Shown: positions 36,958 to 46,637, numbered from the stretch's first letter. The stretch is 64,000 nucleotides of DNA from Roseimicrobium gellanilyticum (GCF_003315205.1 NZ_QNRR01000005.1:186001-250000), one strand, 5' to 3'. Numbers and translations: made by a program. Notes: generated from the sequence alone by a model not told the origin.

Positions 36958-39183
36958 TCAGTGGTTGAAAAGAAACTCCTTGGTATTCACCAGCGCCCAG
37001 ATGAGGTCTTCGAAGGCCTGCCGCTTCGACGTTTGCGTATCGAGCAGTTTGCCGTTCGCATCGGTGCGGGGCTTGGAGAGGTGTTCCACGGCGATACGCA
37101 TCTCCTCGGGATCAGGTTCACGTGCGAAGGTGGCGAAGTAGAGTTCACGCACGCGTGCAGGCTCTGAGGATTCTGCTTTGGAGAGCCGCTCCGCGCGTCC
37201 TTCCCTGGCGGCGAGCTTTGCTTTCACATCCGAGGCATTCATGAGGTGCAAACTCTGTGCGAGACTGGAGGACTGCACTCGCTCGCACTCACACACGCTG
37301 GTGCCTTCGGGACGACCAAAGACCTTGAGGAATGGCGAGGCGCGATTGTAGCTGTTGTCAGGGAGTGAGATGGCACGTGTGCCCGGAGGCAGGTCGGCGA
37401 AGTCCGAGCGCGCGCCAGAGACCTGGTCCAGGGCATCCAGCAATACCTCGGCCTGCATGCGCTTGGGGTAGTAGTGGGAGAAGTTCTGGCGATCGACCCC
37501 GTTGTGATCATTGGGCATCGCACTGAGCTGATAGGTGCGGCTCTGCGTGATGGCCTTCACCAATGCCCGGAGGTCGAAGCCGCTGTCCACGAAGTGCTTC
37601 GCGAGCGCGTCGAGCAGTTCGGGATTGGTGGGCGGATTGGTATCGCGCATGTCATCCTCGGGCTCTACGAGGCCGCGCTTGAAGAAGTGCTTCCAGTAGC
37701 GATTCACCAGCGCCTTGGCGAAGAAGGGGTTTGCCTTGTCGCTCATCCAGTCCGCGAGACGAAGGCGCGGGTCTTCATCCGGCAGAATGTCCTGCGTAGG
37801 AGCACCCAGAGCGGCAGGCTTCACCGACTGGCGTGTCTTCTTGTTTTCATACTGGGCGATGCCGCGTTTGTGGAAGATCAGATCTTCACCTGCGATCGCT
37901 GTGGGTTTGCGCCCCACCTGGCTGAAGAAGGCAGCGAGGCTGTAGTAGTCATGCTGGCTCCAGCGCTCAAAGGGATGATGGTGGCACTGCGCACACTGCA
38001 TGCGCACACCGAGGAAAAGCTGTGCCACGTCTTCAATCTGCTGGTTGGGTTCCTTCACCCGCTTGTACCAGGCCACGGCGGGATTCGCCACGATCGTGCC
38101 CGTCGCCGCGAGGATCTGGCGCACGATTTCATCATAGGGCTTGTTCGCCAACAGGCTGTCGCGCATCCACGCGTGGAAGGCGAAGTTCGCGGTGATGTCT
38201 GCCGCGTCGTCACGCTTGTTCTTCAGCAGCGCCGTCCACTTGTTTGCGAAGTAGTCCGCGTAGTCGGGGCTGGTGAGCAGGGAATCGATAGCCTTGTCCC
38301 GTTTGTCAGGATCCTGACTCGCGAGGAAGCTCCTGGCTTCTTCCGCGGTGGGAAGTCGTCCCGCGATGTCGAGCGATACGCGGCGCAGAAAGGTAGCGTC
38401 ATCGCTCACGGGCGAGGGCGGGATGCCGATGCGCTTCAGGTTGGCAAAGGCGAGGTCGTCGATGAAATTCTGCGAGGCCGGCAGGTGATCCATCGGCGCA
38501 CCCAGCGGAATGGAGACGCTGCATACCGTGACCATGCCGGCGTAGCGCACCATCACGGCTACGTTGCCGGGGATGTCGAGCGTCTGCACCAGACCCGCGC
38601 CACCGGCTTCGACCATGCTCGTTTCGTTGCCCTCATACAGGGCCATGCGTGTGACATCGCGTGACGCGCCGTCTGAATAGCGTGCGGTCACCTTGAGTTG
38701 TTGCGAGGCATGCATCTTCATCGAGATGCGTTTCGGCTCGACTTCAATGGAAAGAAGCTTCGCGTCGGTTTCCGTGCCATATGCCATGCCTTCACGGATC
38801 CAGCGCACGAGTGTTTCGAAATTCTCCGAACCAGGCTCAAGCTGTTTGCCGCCGCCATGGGGCACGATGTTCGCTGCCTTCAGCACCAATAAGCTTTGCT
38901 CGGGCGCGGCGGGGAAGACGCGGCGACCTTTCCCCTCCTTCACGATGTGCTCGAAGTCCTCCTGCGGCTCAAAGCCCAGGAGCGAAAGCCGGAACCCGCG
39001 CTGGCCCACATCCGCTTTGGCATGACATGCGCCTGTGTTGCAGCTCGCCTTGGTCAGGATGGGTGCGATGTCCCGTACAAATGTCAGCGGACGCGATTCA
39101 CCGGCCTGGACAGCAGGGGTCAAAGCCGTCAAGGTGAGCGAGATCGAGAGCGCCGGAAGCGCTGGGCAAATTCTGCCGAGCAT
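36958..39183 (-). CDS. exported DUF1549/DUF1553 (PSCyt2/PSD1) protein with haem motifs
   Basis: A 741-residue exported protein, first gene of the operon. After a signal peptide (about 1-27) there is an N-terminal region with a haem-type CNTGACH motif, a beta domain (about 150-230), the DUF1549 region (FIDDLAFANLKRIGIPPSPVSDDATFLRRVSLDIAGRLPT), a second haem motif in MQCAQCHHHPFERWSQ, and the DUF1553 region (RLADWMSDKANPFFAKALVNRYWKHFF; HLMNASDVKAKL). These proteins are the hallmark of Planctomycetes and Verrucomicrobia; a periplasmic redox or polysaccharide role has been proposed, but no activity is established. The upstream 107 bp to the cupin gene probably hold the operon promoter. Confidence 0.93.
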   Translation of the reverse strand: MLGRICPALPALSISLTLTALTPAVQAGESRPLTFVRDIAPILTKASCNTGACHAKADVGQRGFRLSLLGFEPQEDFEHIVKEGKGRRVFPAAPEQSLLVLKAANIVPHGGGKQLEPGSENFETLVRWIREGMAYGTETDAKLLSIEVEPKRISMKMHASQQLKVTARYSDGASRDVTRMALYEGNETSMVEAGGAGLVQTLDIPGNVAVMVRYAGMVTVCSVSIPLGAPMDHLPASQNFIDDLAFANLKRIGIPPSPVSDDATFLRRVSLDIAGRLPTAEEARSFLASQDPDKRDKAIDSLLTSPDYADYFANKWTALLKNKRDDAADITANFAFHAWMRDSLLANKPYDEIVRQILAATGTIVANPAVAWYKRVKEPNQQIEDVAQLFLGVRMQCAQCHHHPFERWSQHDYYSLAAFFSQVGRKPTAIAGEDLIFHKRGIAQYENKKTRQSVKPAALGAPTQDILPDEDPRLRLADWMSDKANPFFAKALVNRYWKHFFKRGLVEPEDDMRDTNPPTNPELLDALAKHFVDSGFDLRALVKAITQSRTYQLSAMPNDHNGVDRQNFSHYYPKRMQAEVLLDALDQVSGARSDFADLPPGTRAISLPDNSYNRASPFLKVFGRPEGTSVCECERVQSSSLAQSLHLMNASDVKAKLAAREGRAERLSKAESSEPARVRELYFATFAREPDPEEMRIAVEHLSKPRTDANGKLLDTQTSKRQAFEDLIWALVNTKEFLFNH

Positions 39184-39290
39184 GCCGACTCATACGGGCC
39201 TTTGCCGCTGATACTGACACCGTGGTGACAATAGTCCGAGTCACCGTGATAAATGTAGGAGGGAACGGGCTCTTCGGCAGGTCTGGGCAC

Positions 39291-39650
39291 TTATTCGAAA
39301 TAAGTGTCCTCATGCGCATACGGCGGGGCGCAACAGCAGAGGAAGCGGAGGGTCGATCCCGCATTCGCGGTGATCTGATGCCACGCGGTGCGGGGAATCA
39401 GGATGGCATCGCCGGGGCCGACGTTTTGAGTCTCGCCATTGATTTCCATCAGGCCGTGACCTTCGAGGATGAAATAGAACTCCTCGCTCACCTTGTGGTA
39501 GTGACGCTGGGTGGCCGTGCCTGCAGGGACGGTGGCTTCCGCGAGGCTCTGCATTTCCACGGGCGCATTGGTGCGATCAAGGATGCTGCGGATGGTGGAG
39601 CCATCCTTCGTGGTGAAGGGGGCTTGTGCAGAGAGCTGGTTGATGGTCAT
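39291..39650 (-). CDS. small cupin-domain protein
   Basis: A 119-residue single-domain cupin. Both cupin motifs are complete: RHYHKVSEEFYFILEGHGLMEI (His, His, Glu, and Gly) and PGDAILIPRTAWHQI with the last metal His. There is no signal peptide, so it acts in the cytoplasm. Single cupins of this type are dioxygenases, isomerases or small-molecule sensors; the substrate is unknown. The C-terminus has CCCAPPYAHED, a Cys/His cluster. It is divergent from the exported hydrolase gene, with about 180 bp between the starts, and precedes the five-gene operon on the same strand. Confidence 0.85.
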   Translation of the reverse strand: MTINQLSAQAPFTTKDGSTIRSILDRTNAPVEMQSLAEATVPAGTATQRHYHKVSEEFYFILEGHGLMEINGETQNVGPGDAILIPRTAWHQITANAGSTLRFLCCCAPPYAHEDTYFE

Positions 39651-39828
39651 GGCGCCGGGGTGAGGTCATCGTTTCGCCGGATTGCGAGTGGCGCAAGGAG
39701 AATGGCCATCGAGTGAGCGGGGGATGAGGGGCGAGAGACCACCGCAACATACAGAGCATGCAATGTTTGACGTGGTCGCACGGTATGAAAGAATCCGCTT
39801 TCCCTCCGCCACTGCATTTACCGCTTTC

Positions 39829-41199
39829 ATGCACACCTGTCTCCGCTCCCAAGTGTTTCGCTGGTCCCTCCTCATGGCGTTTGTCGCAGTGGGTGCTCTC
39901 TCGGCCCAAGTCGCTCCGTACGACGCTCCTCCGCCTGCCGCTCCTCCATATTACCGTGTCCGCTACGATGGCTCCACGAAACCAGGTGAGCTGGTCTACG
40001 CGGTGACGTATACGCTCTGGGTGCCACCGGGAGTGAAAACCCTACGAGGTGTCATTGTGCATCAGCACGGTTGCGGGGAAGGATCATGCAAATCTGGCCA
40101 GACGGCCGCCTATGACCTGCACTGGCAGGCACTGGCGAAGAAGCATGAGTGCGCCCTCCTCGGGCCTTCGTATGAGCAACCGGAGAAGGAGAACTGTCAG
40201 CTCTGGTGTGATCCACGAAATGGTTCCGCGAAAAAGTTCCAGCAAGCCCTGACGGACCTCGCCAAAGCTACACAGCATCCCGAACTGGAGACCGTGCCAT
40301 GGGCGCTGTGGGGGCATTCCGGCGGAGGCACTTGGGCGGGGTCGATGATGCTGATGCATCCGGATCGCGTCGCGGCAGCATGGCTGCGGTCAGGAACGCC
40401 GAAGCTGAGCGCCGCCACTCCTGCGACCTTGCCCCCTCTCTCTATTCCCGATGCTGCGCTCGCGGTGCCCGCCATGTGCAACCTGGGCACCCAGGAAGGT
40501 GTGACGGTCAAGGAAGGTCGCTTTGCTGGGGTGTGGAAAGGCAACGAAGCGTTCTTCACTGCCATGCGATCCAAAGGAGGGCTCATCGGCGTGTCCGTGG
40601 ATCCGAACAGCAGCCACGATTGCGGAAACCAACGCTACCTCGCCATCCCGTGGTTCGACGCCTGCCTTGCGGCACGTTTGCCAGACAAGGCGGGCGATGC
40701 GGCACTCAGACCCATGAAACAAGAGGACGCCCACCTGACGGCCGTGCTGGGGGATGCCGCCCTACCAGCTGCGCAGTACAAGGGCGACGCCAAGACAGCC
40801 TCGTGGTTGCCCGACGCACGTGTGGCGAAGGCTTGGACGGAATATACCAAGGACGGCAACGTGAGCGATGCCACCCCACCGCCTGCTCCCGCCAAGGTGC
40901 AGGTGAGTGCAGACGGCGTGATCACTTGGGATGCTGAGGCGGATTTTGAGAGCGGTATTGCGGCATTCATCATCGAGAGAGACGGCAAGGAAATTGGCCG
41001 GGTGCCGGAGAAGCCGTCGGGCTCGATTGGCCGGCCGATTTTCCAGAAGAATGGGTACAGTGACTCGCCTTCGCCACCACTCGCAGAGATGCGGTATAAG
41101 GATATCGGTGCGGAAGCCGGGAAGAAACATTCTTACACGGTGCGCACAGTAAATAGCACCGGCGTTTCCTCATCGCCCAGCGGCGCTGCCACCCCCTGA
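39829..41199 (+). CDS. exported alpha/beta-hydrolase-fold protein with C-terminal beta domain
   Basis: A 456-residue exported protein. The start at 39829 gives a normal signal peptide (hydrophobic core [13 protein letters not shown], cleavage near SAQ); an earlier in-frame start (39682) does not. The catalytic domain has an oxyanion-type [10 protein letters not shown] region, a nucleophile elbow GHSGGG, and a later SHDCGNQ that may hold the catalytic His. The pattern resembles esterase/PHB-depolymerase-like families. A C-terminal ~90 residues ([19 protein letters not shown]... and [14 protein letters not shown]) form a fibronectin-III-like domain, often used for binding polymers or surfaces. 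Substrate unknown. Confidence 0.75.
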   Translation: MHTCLRSQVFRWSLLMAFVAVGALSAQVAPYDAPPPAAPPYYRVRYDGSTKPGELVYAVTYTLWVPPGVKTLRGVIVHQHGCGEGSCKSGQTAAYDLHWQALAKKHECALLGPSYEQPEKENCQLWCDPRNGSAKKFQQALTDLAKATQHPELETVPWALWGHSGGGTWAGSMMLMHPDRVAAAWLRSGTPKLSAATPATLPPLSIPDAALAVPAMCNLGTQEGVTVKEGRFAGVWKGNEAFFTAMRSKGGLIGVSVDPNSSHDCGNQRYLAIPWFDACLAARLPDKAGDAALRPMKQEDAHLTAVLGDAALPAAQYKGDAKTASWLPDARVAKAWTEYTKDGNVSDATPPPAPAKVQVSADGVITWDAEADFESGIAAFIIERDGKEIGRVPEKPSGSIGRPIFQKNGYSDSPSPPLAEMRYKDIGAEAGKKHSYTVRTVNSTGVSSSPSGAATP

Positions 41200-41319
41200 G
41201 AAAGGACCAGGCGAGCGAGCCTCCTTGGAATGCTGGTTGATTGTCAGCATGGCTGAGCCATCGTTTTCGTGGCTTGGCTTGTGTCGCAAGCTGCTGTTTG
41301 CTGTGCTTTGCATTTTCCT

Positions 41320-42246
41320 ATGGCCAACCCACACGATCCCAAGGTTCACGAGAGCGTCTCCGCATCCGCAGCGGCAAACGGTGTAGTGCCCTCCGGAGAT
41401 GCTCGTGTGGGCAAGACAGGACGGGCGCGGCCTTTCACCCTGCCCGGTTGCAGCGCCATCATCACGGGTGCCTCTTCGGGGTTGGGTGCAGAGTTTGCCA
41501 GGCAGCTGAGGCTTTCGGCATCGACCCTCGTGCTGGCGGCGCGCAGTGGCGATGCACTGGAGAAGCTGAAGGCGGAACTGGGTAATGGGCAGCTCCAGGT
41601 GCATGTCGTCGCCTGTGACCTTTCCACAGAGGCGGGAAGAGCAGCGCTTTGGGAAAAGGTATCAACGCTCCCGACGCCACCGAATCTGTTGATTAACAAT
41701 GCCGGTCTCGGAGACTACGGCCAGTTCATGGAGGCGAGCGAGGCACGTATTCGTTCACAGATTGATCTGAACATCACGGCGCTCACCATGCTGCTTCACG
41801 AATTCGTGGCCCGAACGCAGGCCACCGAAGAGCGGCCGTCGGCCATCATCAATATCAGTTCGCTGGCCAGCACGACTCCGGTGCCCGAGCTCGCCGTGTA
41901 TGCCGCGACAAAGTCGTATGTATCCAGCCTCACGGAAGGACTCGCCATCGAGCTGGAGTCCCGCCACATTCGATTGCTCGCCGTGTGCCCCGGACCCACG
42001 CCCACGAACTTCGGGAAAAATGCCCGCCGAGAGGCCGGGAAGGACACGGATCGGAGTGGGCAGGATCTGCTGACCGTCCCGCCCCAGCGCGTGGTTTCTT
42101 CCGCCCTGCACAGCCTGGAGGTCGGTCACCGGCGAATGTTTCCTGGGAAGCGTGTGGCACTTGCCGCGTTTCTATTTGAGAAGATGCCCCGCTGGATGTT
42201 GCGGGGCATTCTGACGGCGCGGTACCGCCGCGCGATGGCCAAGTAA
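41320..42246 (+). CDS. short-chain dehydrogenase/reductase (SDR)
   Basis: A 308-residue Rossmann-fold oxidoreductase. The cofactor motif AIITGASSGLGAEFA, the NNAG motif (LLINNAGLGDYG), the catalytic Ser (IINISSLAS) and the YxxxK pair (YAATKSY) are all intact. The first ~45 residues are unusually polar and low-complexity before the fold begins, so a later start is possible; the ATG at 41320 is the first reasonable one. Family members reduce carbonyl groups on lipids, sugars or ketones with NAD(P)H. The C-terminal end (MPRWMLRGILTARYRRAMAK) is basic and amphipathic, as in membrane-associated SDRs. The gene lies 29 bp upstream of the GH75-like gene. Confidence 0.9.
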   Translation: MANPHDPKVHESVSASAAANGVVPSGDARVGKTGRARPFTLPGCSAIITGASSGLGAEFARQLRLSASTLVLAARSGDALEKLKAELGNGQLQVHVVACDLSTEAGRAALWEKVSTLPTPPNLLINNAGLGDYGQFMEASEARIRSQIDLNITALTMLLHEFVARTQATEERPSAIINISSLASTTPVPELAVYAATKSYVSSLTEGLAIELESRHIRLLAVCPGPTPTNFGKNARREAGKDTDRSGQDLLTVPPQRVVSSALHSLEVGHRRMFPGKRVALAAFLFEKMPRWMLRGILTARYRRAMAK

Positions 42247-42275
42247 TGAACCCCCGTTTTTGATTTCATCATTGC

Positions 42276-44009
42276 ATGTCAGACGTCCCCCCATCTGATC
42301 AGACTCCGTCCCCCAAGCCACTTCGCGGTGCGCAGGTACCCCCACCCGAGGACGACTCCGAATTGCCCGAGCGCTGGTCGAGCCAGAAGCCCCGCATCGG
42401 TTTTTTTGGCGGGCTGGTCCGTGTGCTGGTGCTGAGCATCATCCTGGTGGCGCTCATTCTTCCTTTCACGCCCTATGCCGGAAAGGTGAAGCGTGGTCTC
42501 GAGCGAATCGTGGACAAGGCGAAAGAGGGCAAAGTTGTCTTCCGCGAGAAAAAGGTCGTCGAAGAGAAGACCGTGGAGAAGGAAAAGATCGTGGAAAAGG
42601 AAAAAATCGTCGAGGTGCCTGCGCCGCCGCCGCCCTTGCCTTCCAAGTTCATTCCGCGCAAAGAGGTGGACGTGGCCACGCTCTACAACGGCATCACCAT
42701 CCAGACGAAGCTGGATGCCCAGGAGGGGAACTTCGCAAGCATCGAACGTCTCGACAAGGATGCTTTCACCGTGGAGTTCCAGCTCAAGCTCCGTGTGCCG
42801 AAGCCGAATACCACACTGGCCGAGCTCTCGCGCATCAATGACCAGCTACCCAAGGTGCTTCCCGGTCTCGAACCGATGCTGAAGGATGCAAAAGTCTCCG
42901 GCTTCTACCACAAGCTGTATGAGCGGAAGACTTCACTCGTGCAGCAGAACCTCACCCGGCTGAACAAGATTCTCGACCGGCACAATTTCTTCGACTGCGA
43001 GACCATCTTGGAACTCACGCATCCGGATACCAAGCGGCGAGTGCTGCTCATCCAAAGCGAGATGGACGTAGTGGCAGACGGCTCGGACGGCGACCGCATG
43101 CCGGAAATGAGCGCAAGCATCTACAACAGCGACTACTACCAGCCCTTCACCAGCTACGAGTGGGCGAAGAAATCCCAGACCCCCAATCCTCTGCTGGCCC
43201 GCTGGCAGTCCCGGCAGGAGTCGGTGAAGAAGGAATATGGAGCCAAGGGGCTCTCCGCCGCGAGGAATGCAGAGCTGAAGGGTGAGCTCCAGCAGATCGA
43301 GTCCACGGTTCGCGCGCTCAAGGCTCGCAGCAGCCTCATTGCGGAGAAGGACCCCTTCATCGTGATTTCGCTGATTTTCAAAGACTACCCCAAGACACAT
43401 CCGCATGCACCTTCGATTGGCGACTACGCGGCAGTATTGCATGGAGGAAAGATCTATCCCGCCATCTGCGGCGACTATGGACCGACCATGAAGATGGGCG
43501 AGGCCTCCCTGCTCATGGCGAAGACCATCAATGAAAAGGCCACGCCCTATGTGCGTCCTGAGAGTGACCTGAAGGTGACTTACCTCATCTTCCCCGGCAC
43601 CGCAGACAGACCCTTTGGCCCGCCGGATGTGAACAAATGGCATGAGAAGGTCGGCGCCTACCTGCGTGACTGCGGCGGCATGGGGGCAGGGTATGAGTTG
43701 CACAAGTGGGAGCCCTTCCCCCCGCCCCCACCACCTGCTCCCCCTGCCACCCCACCCACGCTGGCCACTGGCACGGCACCAAAGCCGGGCGAGACCGTGC
43801 CCATCCCGGGTACACCCCAATCGCCACCGCAACCCGCCGCACCCGTGGTCACGGGCTCTGCCCCTGCAACTGCACCAACCAGCACTGCTACCCAAGGAAC
43901 AGCTCCGGCACCCTCACCTCCTCTGCCCACCACGCCAGGCTCACCGGCTTTACCTGCGACCGCTCCGGGAACGCCCGCAGGGGTGATTCCTGCGACGAAG
44001 ACGCCGTGA
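42276..44009 (+). CDS. membrane-anchored GH75 (chitosanase)-like protein with proline-rich tail
   Basis: A 577-residue protein. A cytoplasmic Pro-rich start is followed by one membrane segment (about 52-68) and a charged coiled stretch with VEKEKIVEKEKIVE repeats (about 85-115). The globular domain (about 190-500) contains FFDCETILELTHP, LIQSEMDVVADGSDGDRMPE, SLIFKDYP, DYAAVLHGGKIYPAICGDYGP and GEASLLMAKTINE, which resemble the GH75 family, an endo-chitosanase first known in fungi, including acidic residues in the expected sites. The last ~80 residues are almost purely Pro, Ala, Thr and Gly, a probable cell-wall or outer-layer spacer. Glycosidase activity is inferred from motif resemblance only. 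Confidence 0.62.
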   Translation: MSDVPPSDQTPSPKPLRGAQVPPPEDDSELPERWSSQKPRIGFFGGLVRVLVLSIILVALILPFTPYAGKVKRGLERIVDKAKEGKVVFREKKVVEEKTVEKEKIVEKEKIVEVPAPPPPLPSKFIPRKEVDVATLYNGITIQTKLDAQEGNFASIERLDKDAFTVEFQLKLRVPKPNTTLAELSRINDQLPKVLPGLEPMLKDAKVSGFYHKLYERKTSLVQQNLTRLNKILDRHNFFDCETILELTHPDTKRRVLLIQSEMDVVADGSDGDRMPEMSASIYNSDYYQPFTSYEWAKKSQTPNPLLARWQSRQESVKKEYGAKGLSAARNAELKGELQQIESTVRALKARSSLIAEKDPFIVISLIFKDYPKTHPHAPSIGDYAAVLHGGKIYPAICGDYGPTMKMGEASLLMAKTINEKATPYVRPESDLKVTYLIFPGTADRPFGPPDVNKWHEKVGAYLRDCGGMGAGYELHKWEPFPPPPPPAPPATPPTLATGTAPKPGETVPIPGTPQSPPQPAAPVVTGSAPATAPTSTATQGTAPAPSPPLPTTPGSPALPATAPGTPAGVIPATKTP

Positions 44010-44019
44010 GCCATTATAG

Positions 44020-44039
44020 ATGGCTTCTCCAGAAGCCAT
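44020..44039. repeat. short hairpin between converging genes
   Basis: An 8-bp perfect stem with a four-base loop, 11 bp after the GH75-like stop and 26 bp before the 3' end of the phosphopantetheinyl transferase. It has no T-tract, so use as a terminator is only possible. Confidence 0.35.
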
Positions 44040-44065
44040 GCTGTGGGTGCGTTTCTCCGAATGTA

Positions 44066-44803
44066 CTACGCCGTCACCGCCATGAAGCTGGCGGCGTAGC
44101 TGGGGCAGAACTCAAGGCGCTCAAAGATCCAGCGGGAAGATGGCAGGATGGGCACGGCATTGCCGTTGTCGTCGAAGCGGACGGTGATCTCATGGACGTC
44201 GCCATCCAGACCCATGCCACTGGCCTTCAACGCTGCTTCCTTGATGGTCCATGCCTGGGTGAAGGCCTTGCGTCGTTGCGGAGCGGCGAGGCAGGCCCAG
44301 GCGCGGAACTCGGCCTCGTTGAAGACGATGGCCAGATTCTCATCGGAGGGTTCCTCGTCGATGATTTCCTCCACGTCCACGCCCACCCCGGTAGCCTCTC
44401 CGAGGGCGATGATCGCGCAGTCCCCCGCGCGGGAAACGCTGAAATCCAAGTCCGCAGCGGTGGGGTAGGTGCAACGCGGCTTGCCGTGTCGGTCGGGGGC
44501 AATGGGCACCTTGTTCGGCGGGAGGCCGATTTCGCGGGAAAGCATCCAGCGCAGTTCCGCCCGGCTGCGTACCGCCAGGGCGAGGGCGCTGCCTGTACGG
44601 TAGGTCGCGTGGTAATGCGCCCGCTCCTCCGGGGTCAGGAGGGCGAGGTCCAGCGGGCAGACTTCGTCGAGTTCCCGTCCATCGAGGATGCGGCACAGTA
44701 CGGAGTGCGGACGGGGTTGGGGAGGCGTGGTAAACGCGAAATGGGCCAGCATGAGGCTGAACCTGGCCTCCGGTGTCATACGGCGGGGCGACGATGAGAT
44801 CAT
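44066..44803 (-). CDS. 4'-phosphopantetheinyl transferase (Sfp-type)
   Basis: A 245-residue enzyme that would transfer phosphopantetheine from CoA to a carrier protein of fatty-acid, polyketide or peptide synthesis. The Sfp-type signatures are present: GKPRC, DFSVSRAGDCAIIAL, GVDVEEI (first acidic metal ligands) and WTIKEAALKASGMGL (Glu, Lys and Lys). The N-terminal half has the usual divergent, basic sequence. Several starts are possible (44803, 44779, 44752); the first is used here and none has a clear ribosome-binding site. The gene stands alone, so its carrier protein substrate cannot be inferred from context. Confidence 0.85.
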   Translation of the reverse strand: MISSSPRRMTPEARFSLMLAHFAFTTPPQPRPHSVLCRILDGRELDEVCPLDLALLTPEERAHYHATYRTGSALALAVRSRAELRWMLSREIGLPPNKVPIAPDRHGKPRCTYPTAADLDFSVSRAGDCAIIALGEATGVGVDVEEIIDEEPSDENLAIVFNEAEFRAWACLAAPQRRKAFTQAWTIKEAALKASGMGLDGDVHEITVRFDDNGNAVPILPSSRWIFERLEFCPSYAASFMAVTA

Positions 44804-45060
44804 GCGCGGTGTTTGCCTTGTGGTGGAGGTGAGCAAACCAGCGGAGGTAAACCGGAGAAACCCTAGGAGAGGTGGCTCCGGACGAGCCCACGCCAATCGG
44901 CAGAGAATCGCTTAGACAACAGATTTTGGACGGTGTTCTAAGAAAATTGCAAAATTTCCACCACGTGAGTCGCAAAACCGTGAAGAAGTTTTTAGAAAAA
45001 CGAGAGACTGGTATTACTCCCCCTGCGTTTTGACTACTGGCATTCGTCGCGAATCATGCC

Positions 45061-46161
45061 ATGATGCGCGTTGCCTCCGGGCACGACCTCCTCTCCATGA
45101 ACTACTCTGAGCTGCACCGCCTGTACCACCTGCCGTTCTTTGACCTGCTGAAGCAGGCCCGCACCGTACATGAGGAAAATTGGCCCGAGCGTGAAGTGCA
45201 GCTCTGCACCCTGCTCTCCATCAAGACCGGCGGCTGTAGCGAGGACTGCGGCTACTGCGCCCAGAGCGCCAGGTATTCCACGGGTCTGCAGCGTGAAACC
45301 CTGATGCAGACCGCCCAAGTCATGGAGCGCGCCCGCGCGGCCCGTGCCAATGGCTCCACCCGTTTCTGCATGGGTGCCGCCTGGAAAGGCGTGCGCATGG
45401 GCACCCAGAAGTTTGACCAGGTGCTGGAAATCGTCCGCGAAGTGAGCACGCTCGGCATGGAAGTGTGCGTGACCCTCGGCGAGCTGGGTCCCGAAGAGGC
45501 CAGCGCGCTGAAGGAGGCGGGCGTCACTGCGTACAATCACAACATCGATACCTCGCGCGAGCACTACAAGAACATCGTCACCACGCATACGTTTGACGAT
45601 CGTCTTCGCACCATCCGCAACGCACAAGACGCCGGCATGAGCGTATGCTCCGGCGGCATCCTCGGCCTCGGTGAAACCATCGAGGATCGTCTGAAGATGC
45701 TGGAGACGCTGAGCGAGTTCAACCCACAGCCGGAAAGCGTGCCGATCAATTCGCTGATGCCCATCAAGGGCACGCCGATGGAGAACAATGAGCCGGTGGA
45801 TGTCTTTTCCCTCGTGCGCATGATCGCCATCACCCGCATTGCCATTCCGAAGTCGAAGGTGCGTCTCAGCGCGGGCCGCTACTCCCTGAGCAAGGAAGCC
45901 CAGGCGCTGTGCTACTTCGCCGGTGCGAACTCGATTTTCTACGGAGACAAGCTGCTCACCACGGTGAATCCCCGTGCGAACGAGGACATGAAACTCCTCA
46001 CCGAACTTGGCCTCGTGCCGCAGACGCCGAATCCGGCGATGACGTCGCCGGAGGTGAACTTGGATCGCCCGCTGTCACCGTGCTGCGCTTCGGATCATGA
46101 GCACCATGAACACACGCATGAGGAAATGCCGGTGTGCGAGTCTTCGGGCTGTTGCCCGTAA
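45061..46161 (+). CDS. bioB: biotin synthase
   Basis: A 366-residue radical-SAM enzyme that inserts sulfur into dethiobiotin. The radical-SAM cysteines are in CSEDCGYCAQSARY (C-x3-C-x2-C), and further BioB motifs follow: YNHNIDTS, CSGGILGLGE, PINSLMPIKGTPM and FAGANSIFYGDKLLTT. After the normal end of the family (about residue 325) there is a short Cys/His-rich tail with CCASDHEHHEHTHEE and a final GCCP, an unusual extension that could bind metal. The ATG at 45061 is used; the ATG at 45097 (MNYSELHRLYHL) is closer to typical BioB starts, and a TTGACT (45030-45035) upstream would fit a promoter for it. No other bio gene is adjacent. Confidence 0.96.
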   Translation: MMRVASGHDLLSMNYSELHRLYHLPFFDLLKQARTVHEENWPEREVQLCTLLSIKTGGCSEDCGYCAQSARYSTGLQRETLMQTAQVMERARAARANGSTRFCMGAAWKGVRMGTQKFDQVLEIVREVSTLGMEVCVTLGELGPEEASALKEAGVTAYNHNIDTSREHYKNIVTTHTFDDRLRTIRNAQDAGMSVCSGGILGLGETIEDRLKMLETLSEFNPQPESVPINSLMPIKGTPMENNEPVDVFSLVRMIAITRIAIPKSKVRLSAGRYSLSKEAQALCYFAGANSIFYGDKLLTTVNPRANEDMKLLTELGLVPQTPNPAMTSPEVNLDRPLSPCCASDHEHHEHTHEEMPVCESSGCCP

Positions 46162-46188
46162 GAAAGTAGTCCGCCGAGCCTCGGCGGT
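46156..46188 (+). repeat. 33-bp palindrome-containing repeat, copy 1
   Basis: Begins in the second-last codon of bioB, overlaps its TAA stop (46159-46161) and ends in a small palindrome (CCGCCGA-GCC-TCGGCGG). It is a direct repeat of 46638-46670 with one mismatch, and an inverted, partial copy lies at 46771-46797. Together copies 1 and 2 flank the Imm1-like gene. Confidence 0.9.
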
Positions 46189-46214
46189 TGGCGATTCGGG
46201 GAACAAAATAAGCG

Positions 46215-46598
46215 ATGGCCTTTCTTCTCCAGTGGGGCACGGCGAGCTTGTCTATCGATGCTCGCACGGCCCTTGGTGACATCGTTGATCAGCTTCATCG
46301 GGAACATGCCTCGTTTCCGATTCTTGTGCACTTAAGTGCTGAGTCAGGTGCAATGATGAGCCTTGGGATCGGTGGCGTGGCGAGTATGCTCCACTACGTG
46401 AGCCCCGGCGGTTGGCCCGCGTTTACCGCAATGGGAGCAGAACCTTCTGCAAAGGGGGGGTTAGCCTTCACAGTGGGAGATGAGGAGACAGAATTGCCAG
46501 CTTTTTTTGGAATGCCGTTTGAGATGGCAAAAGCTGGATTCATAGCCTTTCTGGAAAGGCCCGAAATGAATGGGGTTTTTGATTGGCGGGAAGACTAG
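46215..46598 (+). CDS. Imm1-like immunity protein (orphan)
   Basis: A 127-residue soluble protein. Residues 40-127 follow the Imm1 pattern: MMSLGIGGVASMLHYVS, WPAFTAMGAE, a charged turn, LPAFFGMPFEMAKAGFIAFLE and a final VFDWRED. Imm1 members are immunity proteins that neutralise toxin domains of contact-dependent or polymorphic toxin systems. No toxin, secretion or CDI gene is nearby, so it is an orphan. Direct repeats lie on both sides (46156-46188 and 46638-46670), giving the look of a mobile cassette. The start has no clear ribosome-binding site. Confidence 0.65.
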   Translation: MAFLLQWGTASLSIDARTALGDIVDQLHREHASFPILVHLSAESGAMMSLGIGGVASMLHYVSPGGWPAFTAMGAEPSAKGGLAFTVGDEETELPAFFGMPFEMAKAGFIAFLERPEMNGVFDWRED

Positions 46599-46637
46599 AT
46601 TTTCCAGTTGGCATGTGGTGCTTCGGGGAGCGGGTGT

